DNA of 64,000 nt. It comes from Streptacidiphilus fuscans (GTDB lineage: Bacteria; Actinomycetota; Actinomycetes; Streptomycetales; Streptomycetaceae). The translations under genes and the position numbers were made by a program. The notes beneath the pieces are model-generated. The model saw only the letters and a program-made list of their open reading frames with translations, made no database searches and had not been told where the DNA came from. The DNA lies in assembly GCF_015690355.1 (NCBI RefSeq), contig NZ_JADPRT010000027.1, positions 1 through 64,000 of the forward strand. The letters are read 5' to 3'. Shown in pieces: positions 34,101-41,005 of the stretch (within the stretch, counting starts at the first letter, position 1; every line of letters begins with the position of its first letter).

Positions 34101-34549
34101 CCGGGTACGCGGCGAGGCTCCAAGAGCCCGGAGAGGAGACGGCAGCGGTGCTCCGGGCGCTCGCGGCCACCCCGGCACCGCATGCCCGCGCAGCCGCCGC
34201 GGAGCTGGTCCACGAGCACCTGCGGCGGCGGCCCGAGAGCGCGCTCCAGGTGGCGGGATGGCTGCGCGCCCGCTTGGCGCACGGCCCCGGCGAGCGCGAG
34301 ACGCTGCGCGCCTTCGTCTCCGGCCTCGTCGCCGAGCAGCCGGAGCACGTCCGACGGGTCTTCGCCGGGGCGCTGCGCGATGCGGAGGGGCCGCTGGCGG
34401 CCGAACTGCGCGGACTGCTGGAGACCTCGTGGGGCACCGAGCCCGGGACGCAGCCCGGGACTGTGCCCGCGGTGCCGTCGGAGGCTGGTGCGACGAGCGG
34501 TGTGACGAGTCCGATGAGATCTCAGCACCACGCGCATGGCAAGGTATAG
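31148..34549 (+). CDS. pseudo-trypsin / P-loop ATPase / helical-repeat protein
   Basis: 1133 residues from GTG 31148 (GGGAGG upstream). Residues 1-~190 have a trypsin-like layout: LLTAHEVV with H32, LALIRAD where the catalytic Asp should be, and GAPVVDAETGAAVGVAT. The triad is incomplete: the usual Asp is G65 (AHGLALI) and the Ser of GDSGGP is A141 (QAAGAP). A P-loop domain follows: Walker A GETGSGRTT (~250-258), Walker B PLLVVLDGPEEA (~328-339), of the STAND/NACHT or AAA type. Residues ~570-690 are a Pro/Val-rich linker (PVQPVQPVQPV). From ~700 to the end the protein is alpha-helical with HEAT/ARM-like periodicity. Function unknown. It sits between truB and ribF, next to the type VII locus. 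Proteins of this build are NLR-like sensors in other systems; that is analogy only. Confidence 0.75.
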   Translation: MGPGLVQVGDLRGGPRGLAFGADRDGTLLTAHEVVDGLTGVTLVYPGGTTVRVRAERIVPLPAHGLALIRADRSPPGGPWPLADGHGTRLVTLPGLAPALSGGISGLVTARYESSERFWLVPDIWLLGVEQAPYGLPVQAAGAPVVDAETGAAVGVATAALRTRRRGAVLAVPLGTVVHEPVVADLLARNAESVPAHGRALNLAGVLQLTTATLGTAVAEAGEGRVPRPVGLPESAEGWDPVRPVLALVGETGSGRTTELAALALRRSRAAYRLPTVWLRGADLAAGDASVIDAIDRSLRRAHSILDCPAAAPLGGQVARVAAGARRPLLVVLDGPEEAPPELLARWRAWCAESVRRLRRVDARLALGCLPEFWEGMGPAFGPDDVHSCWSLGPLDAVTATVVADRHGLGGLFPAVPTDPLRLRLLAELCSACPELALPEDGPPTRAELLAARLDLACLRVAEALGADRTAGRRGRLAAVQRVAATVAGRCHEAARLMLSAADGGLAAADFDALFPWEGGWAQAVLDEGLLVAAGTGYRFALGAMGEWLQSAHLDLSSALGLVLADPGPSVDRSESARPVQAVQPVQPVQPVRPVVPVPPEAAGPAEREAFAGRRVGAHRRGGPRGWAPPVPRPGPSGPPRKPGVPGAPAVPGAPAPVPPASVPGPRAADVTTAPGGSRGRAARGGAVARWRIGVLREALVGLAAGVDPSAVEPALARLVRRLDGPDAAAWGSEPRWWAERLLTGTLERVPDAGPHRALLRSLAERLAFRPEAGPFVPWEFWERVPLSVEDRMDVLRLLARSPAPEPRALVGRLLAARPSVAFPALCRWLEDDRVAATAAVLLLEHRGSGLDELAEALVEAAQPRADALLRELAEREPSALCRAIDRWAHDPRPERQVAAAFVLGSAHPKAEADRSLVRFAAEALLARPEAEALHGAALTALVRDPLSRPRHLRTALARYVEADPLLRAAALTPALESDPVHVLAGYAARLQEPGEETAAVLRALAATPAPHARAAAAELVHEHLRRRPESALQVAGWLRARLAHGPGERETLRAFVSGLVAEQPEHVRRVFAGALRDAEGPLAAELRGLLETSWGTEPGTQPGTVPAVPSEAGATSGVTSPMRSQHHAHGKV

Positions 34550-34617
34550 GGGGTTGTAACCACTTGGGCCTGCGCCCCGAGCAGGTCTGGACGCAGGACG
34601 GACGAGGAGCGGTCAGA

Positions 34618-35562
34618 GTGCAGCGCTGGCGTGGCCTGACGGAAGTGCCGGAGGACTGGGGACGCAGCGTCGTCACCATCGGGTCCTTCGACGGGGTGCA
34701 CCGGGCCCACCAACGGATCATCGGCCACGCCGTGGACCGTGCCCGCGAGCTGGGCGCGCGCTGCGTCGTGGTCACCTTCGACCCGCACCCGAGCGAGGTC
34801 GTCCGCCCCGGCAGCCACCCGGCGCTGCTGGCCCCGTACCACCGGCGTGCCGAGCTGATGGGCGAGCTGGGCGTGGACGCAGTCCTGGTACTGCCTTTCA
34901 CCGCGGCCTTCTCGCAGGTCTCCGCCGAGGACTTCGTGCGGCAGGTGCTGGTCGACGGCCTGCACGCGGCCGCGGTCGTCGAGGGCCCCAACTTCCGCTT
35001 CGGACACCGGGCGATGGGCAACGTCGAGCTCCTCGCCGAGCTGGGCGAGCGGTTCGGCTTCTCCGTCGACGTGCTCGACCTGCAGATCAGCGGCCAGGCC
35101 GGAGGCGGCGCGCCGTTCTCCTCGACGCTGGCCCGACGCCTGGTCGCCGAGGGCGACATGACGGGCGTGGCCGAGGTGCTGGGCCGCCCGCACCGGGTGG
35201 AGGGCACCGTCGTCCGCGGCGCGCAGCGCGGACGCGAACTCGGCTACCCGACCGCCAACGTGGCCACGCTCCCGCACACCGCGGTGCCCGCGGACGGCGT
35301 CTACGCGGGCTGGCTGACGGTGGATCAGGAGCGGATGCCCGCAGCGATCTCGGTTGGCACCAATCCCACCTTCGACGGGACCGAGCGCACGGTCGAGGCC
35401 TACGCCATCGACCGCGTCGGCCTGGACCTCTACGGGCTGCACGTCGCCGTCGACTTCCTCGCCTACCTGCGCGGTATGGAGAAGTTCGACTCCATCGAGG
35501 CGCTGCTCGACCGGATGGCCGACGACGTCAAGCGCGCACGGGAGCTGACCGACGGCGCCTGA
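34618..35562 (+). CDS. ribF: bifunctional riboflavin kinase / FAD synthetase
   Basis: 314 residues from GTG 34618 with AGGAG 7 nt upstream. The N-terminal adenylyltransferase domain has GSFDGVHRAHQ and the FDPHPSEVV block; the C-terminal flavokinase domain has GRELGYPTANV and NPTFDGTERTVEAY. It makes FMN and FAD from riboflavin. The frame is open far upstream, but that part is the shadow of the preceding gene. It is followed by a strong hairpin. Confidence 0.94.
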   Translation: MQRWRGLTEVPEDWGRSVVTIGSFDGVHRAHQRIIGHAVDRARELGARCVVVTFDPHPSEVVRPGSHPALLAPYHRRAELMGELGVDAVLVLPFTAAFSQVSAEDFVRQVLVDGLHAAAVVEGPNFRFGHRAMGNVELLAELGERFGFSVDVLDLQISGQAGGGAPFSSTLARRLVAEGDMTGVAEVLGRPHRVEGTVVRGAQRGRELGYPTANVATLPHTAVPADGVYAGWLTVDQERMPAAISVGTNPTFDGTERTVEAYAIDRVGLDLYGLHVAVDFLAYLRGMEKFDSIEALLDRMADDVKRARELTDGA

Positions 35563-35582
35563 GCGATCGTCACCACCCCACG

Positions 35583-35621
35583 ACGGAGGGCCCGCACCGA
35601 TGATCGGTGCGGGCCCTCCGT
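35583..35621. terminator. bidirectional terminator between ribF and the ParA-like gene
   Basis: ACGGAGGGCCCGCACCGAT and its near-complete complement form a ~19-bp stem, 20 bases after ribF and 22 bases before the minus-strand stop of the next gene. Confidence 0.85.
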
Positions 35622-35642
35622 CACTGCTCCGTGCCTACATGC

Positions 35643-38174
35643 CTACTGTTGCGGCGGGTAGCCGTAGCCCCACTGCTGCCGGGGGTCGTGCTGCGGCGGC
35701 TGACCGGGCGCACCCGGTGCCTGACCCTGCTGCGGCGGCGCCGGGGGCTGCTGCGGCTGACGCGGGTCGTACCCCTGCTGCTGACCGGGGTACGGGTACT
35801 GCTGCTGACGCGGGTCGTACGGCTGCTGCGGCGGGCCCTGCGGGGGCTGACCCGGGTAGCCCTGCTCACCGGGAGCCCCCGGACCACCCGGGCCGCCGGG
35901 CATCTGGCCGGGCTGCTGGCCCCAGCCGAGCGCCTGCGGCTGGATCCGGGCGAAGTCGGAGGCGACCATGGCGGCGAGGTGGAAGTACGCCTCGCGGGTC
36001 TTGGGCTTCATCCGGTTCAGGTCCACCTCGGCGCCGGCCGCCAGGTGCTCGTCGAACGGCACCACCACGACGCCGCGGCAGCGGGTCTGGAAGTGCGCCA
36101 CGATGTCGTCGATCTTGATCATCTTCGACGTCTCGCGGACCCCGGAGACCACCGTGATGCTGCGCTGGACCAGGTCCGCGTAGCCGTGGGCGGTCAGCCA
36201 GTCGAGCGTGGTGCTGGCGCTGCTGGCGCCGTCGACGCTGGGCGTGGAGACGACGATCAACTGGTCGGCGAGGTCGAGCACGCCGCGCATGGCGCTGTAG
36301 AGCAGGCCGGTGCCGGAGTCGGTCAGGATGATCGGGTACTGCTCGCCGAGGAAGCCGATGACGCGGCGGTAGTCCTCGTCGTTGAAGGTCGTCGAGACGG
36401 CCGGGTCGACGTCGTTGGCCAGGATCTCCAGACCGCTGCTCGCCTGCGAGGTGTACCGGCGCACGTCCATGTAGCTGCGCAGGTGCGGGATCGCGGTGAC
36501 CAGGTCGCGGATGGTCGCGCCGGTCTCGCGGCGGACGCGGCGGCCCAGGGTGCCGGCGTCCGGGTTGGCGTCGACGGCGATGACCTTGTCCTGCCGCTCG
36601 CTGGCCAGTGTCGAGCCCAGCGCGGTGGTCGTGGTCGTCTTGCCGACGCCGCCCTTGAGGCTGATGACCGCGATCTTGTAGCTGGTCATCACGGGCGTGC
36701 GGATCACCGCGAGCTTCTGCTGGCGGTCCGCCTCGGCGGCCTTTCCGCCCAGACGGAACCGGCCGCCGACGTTCTGGCGGCGCTCCGGCGCCTGGTTGCG
36801 GATCAGGCGGTCGGACGAGAGCTCCACGGCGGCGGTGTAGCCGAGCGGTGCGCCCTGCGCGACGGGCTGGGCCTGCGGAGCGCCCCACGGCGAGTTCGGC
36901 GCCTGGGGCGGACCGGCCTGCGGCGCACCCCACGGGTTCTCGTTCTGGGGCGGCATGCCCTGCTGGTACTGCGGCGGGACCGGCAGCTCACCCGCGGGGG
37001 TGGCCGGTCGGTACGGCTGCTGGTCCGCGCTGTACGGGGTCGCGGGCGGCATCGGCGGCTGAGCCGTCGGCTGCCCCGGCTGCGGGGGCATCGGGTAACC
37101 CGGCCCGGCGGGCGGGCCGGGGGGAGCGTCGGCCGACGGCGGCCCGAAAGGACCCGGCTGGGGCGGCTGGGGCTGACCCTCCGGTGCGCCCGCAGGCGGG
37201 TACCCCGGCCCGGGCACGGGCGACGGCATGCCCGGCGGCGGGCCGAACGGCGGCTGGCCCGGCGGCGGGCCGAACGGCGGCTGGCCCGGAACCGCCGCGT
37301 CCGCAGCCGGACCGGCAGGCGGCGCGAAAGGACCTGACGGGATGCCAGGAGCTGACGGGACCCCGCCGTTGGAGGTGTTCTGCGGCGGGCCGGGCAGCGG
37401 CTGGGCCGGGGCGCCGGGCGCGGCGGAGTTCTCGGCCGAGGGGGCGTCGGAGGCGTTCTCCGGGCCGTCTGCCGGTGCCGGGGCGGGAGCAGCGGGGCCG
37501 GGCGTCGGGCCGAACGCCGCGAGCGCCGGGTCGACGCCGGGCGCACCCGGAGCCGGAGCCGACGGTGCCGGCGTCTGCTCTGCGGGCTTGTCGGGACCCG
37601 CCGCCGGGGCGGGCGCCGGAGCGGGCGCCGGAGCGGGCCCGAAGGCTGCCAGCGCCGGGTCGCCGCCCGATGGCTGACCCGTCGGCGGCGCCTGAGGCGT
37701 GGGAGGAACCGGGGGAGTCTGAGCTGCCGGAGGAGCTGCGGGGCCGGGCGTCGGGCCGAACGCCGCGAGTGCCGGATCGACGCCGGGCGTACCCGGCGCA
37801 CCGGGCGCGGGCGGGCCGAAGGGGGTGCCGCTCAGCTGCGGCGGCATGGCGGAGCCGTCCGTCGGCGCGGGCATGGGCGGAACCGGCGCAGGCGGAAAGG
37901 GGGCAGGCGCAGGCGGCTGGCCGCCCTGCGGACCGTAGGCCGCGGGGGCCGGGGGCGCGAAGGACTGCTGCTGCGCGCCGGGTTCACCCGAGGGTGCGGG
38001 TGCGGGCGCCGGGTATCCGCCCTGCTGGGGGACGGGCGCGGGAGCCTGGCTCCCCACCTGCGGGGCATTCTGCATGTACCAGGCGGGAGGGGTGTAGTCA
38101 GGCGCGTCCGACCACTCCTCGTCCTCGTCGGGCGTCTGGTCGCCGACATAGACGCCGTCGCGATCGCTGGTCAC
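35643..38174 (-). CDS. proline-rich ParA/MinD-like ATPase of the type VII locus (EspI-like)
   Basis: 843 residues. Residues 1-~460 are Pro/Gly/Ala-rich with repeated DPALAAFGP(A/T)P and PPFGPPPG units. The ATPase domain starts with the deviant Walker A ISLKGGVGKTTTTTALG (~500), followed by VIAVDANPDAGTLG and IILTDSGTGLL (switch II). A C-terminal tail (~740-843) is again Pro/Gln/Gly/Tyr-rich. A proline-rich region plus a ParA domain next to ESX genes is the build of mycobacterial EspI. It may regulate or localise the secretion machine; this is inference. Located at the left edge of the locus, pointing toward ribF. Confidence 0.8.
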   Translation of the reverse strand: MTSDRDGVYVGDQTPDEDEEWSDAPDYTPPAWYMQNAPQVGSQAPAPVPQQGGYPAPAPAPSGEPGAQQQSFAPPAPAAYGPQGGQPPAPAPFPPAPVPPMPAPTDGSAMPPQLSGTPFGPPAPGAPGTPGVDPALAAFGPTPGPAAPPAAQTPPVPPTPQAPPTGQPSGGDPALAAFGPAPAPAPAPAPAAGPDKPAEQTPAPSAPAPGAPGVDPALAAFGPTPGPAAPAPAPADGPENASDAPSAENSAAPGAPAQPLPGPPQNTSNGGVPSAPGIPSGPFAPPAGPAADAAVPGQPPFGPPPGQPPFGPPPGMPSPVPGPGYPPAGAPEGQPQPPQPGPFGPPSADAPPGPPAGPGYPMPPQPGQPTAQPPMPPATPYSADQQPYRPATPAGELPVPPQYQQGMPPQNENPWGAPQAGPPQAPNSPWGAPQAQPVAQGAPLGYTAAVELSSDRLIRNQAPERRQNVGGRFRLGGKAAEADRQQKLAVIRTPVMTSYKIAVISLKGGVGKTTTTTALGSTLASERQDKVIAVDANPDAGTLGRRVRRETGATIRDLVTAIPHLRSYMDVRRYTSQASSGLEILANDVDPAVSTTFNDEDYRRVIGFLGEQYPIILTDSGTGLLYSAMRGVLDLADQLIVVSTPSVDGASSASTTLDWLTAHGYADLVQRSITVVSGVRETSKMIKIDDIVAHFQTRCRGVVVVPFDEHLAAGAEVDLNRMKPKTREAYFHLAAMVASDFARIQPQALGWGQQPGQMPGGPGGPGAPGEQGYPGQPPQGPPQQPYDPRQQQYPYPGQQQGYDPRQPQQPPAPPQQGQAPGAPGQPPQHDPRQQWGYGYPPQQ

Positions 38175-38658
38175 TGTGCTCGCCCTCTCGTTTGCCTCGC
38201 AGAACCACCAGAGTAATCGGCGGAACCGACGGCTCGGCAGCCCCTCCGCCGGAGCAGGCTCCAGGCAGCGTCCGTCACTCCACCTGACGGTGTCCCGAAG
38301 TCGCTCAACACGTCAAGCTCTGTCCACACCTGGTCACGGCCGGGGACCGGCACGGACCTGCCCGGATCCGACGCGGACTCACCGGGGGCCGGAACCACGC
38401 CCGTCCGGCGCGGACCCGACGTTCGCCCGAACCCCGTTCACCGTCCCGACGGACCGTCGAAAATCTGTCGAAAGTTCACCCGATGCGCACTGGATCCCCA
38501 TCGGACGACGCGCTCCGGGCCGGGAACCGCCCCGACCCGGAGGTGGACCGCCACCGTCGGCGGTCCGCTCCGTTCAACCATGCGCGGTCAGCCGCGCGGG
38601 CTCAACAACCCGCGTTCGGTCCGCGTGCACCAGCCCGCGTTCGGCCCGCGTCCGGGGG
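38175..38658. other. 484-bp gene-free gap
   Basis: Lies upstream of the ParA-like gene and downstream of the eccE-coupled gene. I see no convincing gene. It has a direct repeat of CCCGCGTTCGG(T/C)CCGCGT at 38609-38626 and 38634-38651 (25-bp period). The ParA promoter should be here, but no clear -10/-35 pair is visible. Confidence 0.5.
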
Positions 38659-39438
38659 TCAGTCCATGCGTCGTGCCTGGCCCAGCACCTGGGCCTCGGA
38701 CGGGGTCGGGCCGCCCTGGACGAAGCTCCGGGTGCGGCGGTTGGTCCACAGTGTCACGCCGTCGCCGAGGTTGGGCAGCGCCGCCGCCTCCGCCGCCGGG
38801 AGCTGCAGCACCCGGGCGATCAACTCGGCTTCCTGCGGGGCCACTCGCTGCACGCCGACCAGGTCCGCGGAGCCGAGCAGGCGGTCCGCGCCCTCCGCGA
38901 GGTAGGGCATCAGCGTCAGCATCGCCTGCCAGGGCGCGGCGGAGAGCCGGGAACGTCCGGGCCGCGGGCCCGCGTCGCGCACGACCAGGACCGGACCGGC
39001 GACCGTGGCGCCCTGAGGGCCGAGCCGGCCGATCGGATGCACCGTCATGCACGGCTGGCCGCCGCCCGCCGCCTGGGCCACCGGGCCCCAGGCCTGGCCA
39101 CGGCCGGTCTCCACGGCGACGCGTGCGCCGGTCGCGGCGGCACGCAGCGCGATCAGCTGGGCCGTCCAGATGCCGCCGACCAGCACCACGTCGTACGGGC
39201 GCGGCCGGAAGAGGCTCAGCACGGCCGGTCCGCCGCTGCCGTCCTGGCCGACGACGACGCCGTCGTCGCCGATGGGCAGGCGGACCGAGGACAACTGGTC
39301 GAGGGTCAGCACGTGCTGTTCCCGGTGCGGGCCGGGCAGGCCGAAGCCGGCGACGGCGCGCCGGAGGGGGCCCCCGCTGCGGGACGTCGAGTCGGTGACC
39401 GGGCCGGACGGGCCCCGGCGGTGCGTGGAAGTGGCCAT
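38659..39438 (-). CDS. uncharacterised type VII locus protein coupled to eccE
   Basis: 259 residues; its ATG overlaps the eccE stop by one base (TGATG), so translation is coupled. The sequence has alternating beta/alpha features (DVVLVGGIWTAQLIALRAAATGARVAVETGRG, read in parts; GPVLVVRDAG) like a Rossmann or RecA-type fold, but no intact P-loop or dinucleotide motif. No signal peptide or membrane segment. I do not recognise a named family. The tight link to eccE suggests a cytosolic partner of the secretion machine. Confidence 0.7.
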   Translation of the reverse strand: MATSTHRRGPSGPVTDSTSRSGGPLRRAVAGFGLPGPHREQHVLTLDQLSSVRLPIGDDGVVVGQDGSGGPAVLSLFRPRPYDVVLVGGIWTAQLIALRAAATGARVAVETGRGQAWGPVAQAAGGGQPCMTVHPIGRLGPQGATVAGPVLVVRDAGPRPGRSRLSAAPWQAMLTLMPYLAEGADRLLGSADLVGVQRVAPQEAELIARVLQLPAAEAAALPNLGDGVTLWTNRRTRSFVQGGPTPSEAQVLGQARRMD

Positions 39439-40787
39439 CAGCGCGTCCCCCCAAGCGGCAGGGTCGCCAGAACGCCCGGCACCTGCTCCAGTTCCAGTCG
39501 TACCAGCCCGGCCCCGGCGCTGCGTGCGCGCGTCTCCAACTGCCGTGCGGCTGCGGTCAGTTCGCTCTCGCCACGGGCGATGACGCGGATGTGGCCGCTC
39601 AGTGCGACCGCACCGGTCCCGGCCTGGCGCAGGGTCAGCGCGAAGCTGCTGCCCAGCACCGGGGTGCCGGTGAGCAGGTTGACCAGCTCGGGCGTGGTCT
39701 GCGGGCCGAGGTGCGGCCACTGGCCGACCCAGTAGGTCCGGTGCCAGCGGTCGTCGCAGCGCCAGGCCTTGGCGGTCTCGGCCGTGCGACGCGCGACCGC
39801 TCCGGCGGCGGCCGCCTGGCCCGCGTTCGCGCCACGGCCCTGGGTCGTGGTGACCGGGTTGGGGCAGGTGGCCGTCGCGATCGCCGAGGTGACCTGGGCG
39901 GCGTCGAGCACCGTGGCGCGCAGGCCGGTCGCGGAAAGTCGGCTGGCGAGCTGGTCCACGGCGCGCTGGAGCGCCTTGCGGGCGCCGAGCTCGCCGCCGC
40001 CGCGGGCCGCCACGGCGGAGCGGCACAGCTCCGGGTCGAGGCGGACGGAGACCCAGGTCATCCGCAGGCCGGGGGTGGTGGCGCCGTGCGGGAGCTCGCG
40101 GTAGGCGCGGGAGGCCAGCGCCTGCTCGGGCAGGTGCGGCGCGGGCGCGGGCTGGGCGTACTGGACCAGTTGGACCGAGTCGACCACCACGTCGTCGGCC
40201 CGCAGGCCCTCCGCCAGCAGGTCGAGCGGCAGGCTCACGGTGCCCGGAACCGGGCGCAGCGGCCGGTCGGGGGCCTCGATCTGGATCACCGCGCTCAGGA
40301 ACGTGCCGTCGCCGACCATGCCGATCTCGCGGCGGTCGCGGCGCACCGTGCCGACACCGTCGGCCTCGATGGTGTGCTGCACGACCCGCAGCGCGGGTTC
40401 GCACTCCAGCACCGGGGCCAACGCCGGGTCGACGTCCGGGCCCTGAGGGGCCGACGCGGCGCGGCGGGTGCGGTTCTTCAGCGCGGCACGGGCGCGCATC
40501 GAGTCGCCGAGCGGCAGGCCGCCGAAGCGCAGCAGCGCCGCGATCAGCAGCAGGACCCCGATCGCTCCGCCGACGATCAGTGCGATCCGGCCGTGCACCC
40601 AGCCGATCAGCACGGCCGCGGCGACGGCCTCGACCACGATCAGCTGGGACAGCCGCACCGGACCGAGCAGCCCCGGTCGCGGTCGGATCCGGACGGTGAC
40701 GTCGCCCGGCGCGTTCTGGGCCGGCGGCGCGGCCTGCGCGCGAGCTGGCGCCGACGGCGCGCGGCGCGAAGCGGTCTGGCTGGGCAT
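39438..40787 (-). CDS. eccE: type VII secretion protein EccE
   Basis: 449 residues from ATG 40787. An Ala/Pro-rich N-terminus is followed by two adjacent membrane helices (VRLSQLIVVEAVAAAVLIGW in part; ALIVGGAIGVLLLIAALL) and a large soluble domain, the layout of EccE. In mycobacterial ESX systems EccE sits at the rim of the membrane complex with EccB, C and D. It is divergent from eccB across a 218-bp spacer. A GTG at 40799 is an alternative start. The stop overlaps the next gene. Confidence 0.82.
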   Translation of the reverse strand: MPSQTASRRAPSAPARAQAAPPAQNAPGDVTVRIRPRPGLLGPVRLSQLIVVEAVAAAVLIGWVHGRIALIVGGAIGVLLLIAALLRFGGLPLGDSMRARAALKNRTRRAASAPQGPDVDPALAPVLECEPALRVVQHTIEADGVGTVRRDRREIGMVGDGTFLSAVIQIEAPDRPLRPVPGTVSLPLDLLAEGLRADDVVVDSVQLVQYAQPAPAPHLPEQALASRAYRELPHGATTPGLRMTWVSVRLDPELCRSAVAARGGGELGARKALQRAVDQLASRLSATGLRATVLDAAQVTSAIATATCPNPVTTTQGRGANAGQAAAAGAVARRTAETAKAWRCDDRWHRTYWVGQWPHLGPQTTPELVNLLTGTPVLGSSFALTLRQAGTGAVALSGHIRVIARGESELTAAARQLETRARSAGAGLVRLELEQVPGVLATLPLGGTR

Positions 40788-40951
40788 CCCCCGAGGCACC
40801 CCTTCAGGTCGTCTGCTCCGCACCGCCTCTGGCGAGTTCGGTGCGGCGTGCTGGTGAGCCGGTTCCGAGGAACCCGCGAGTGAAGCTTTCCGGAAAACCG
40901 CCCGGGAGCAAAACCCCGGCCCGGTTGGCTGATCGCAACACCGTACCCGTA

Positions 40952-40963
40952 CCGTACGTACGG
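40952..40963. promoter_or_regulatory. palindrome in the eccE/eccB divergent spacer
   Basis: CCGTACGTACGG, a perfect 12-bp palindrome preceded by CCGTACCCGTA, 42 bp before the eccB start. A candidate operator controlling one or both divergent genes. Confidence 0.4.
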
Positions 40964-41005
40964 CATGCGCGAGGGGAAGCTCGAAGGAACGGGGAGAGCA
41001 AGGGG

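Noticed and set aside
38176..39735. 519-residue plus-strand frame covering the gap beside the ParA-like gene
   Set aside because: Mostly antisense to the coupled eccE-side gene, Arg/Gly/Ala-rich, no domain or ribosome site.
39438..40404. N-terminal extension of the eccE-coupled gene (frame open to 40404)
   Set aside because: The extension is out of frame with eccE and has random Arg/Pro/Gly-rich text; the ATG at 39438 overlaps the eccE stop and starts the conserved-looking part.
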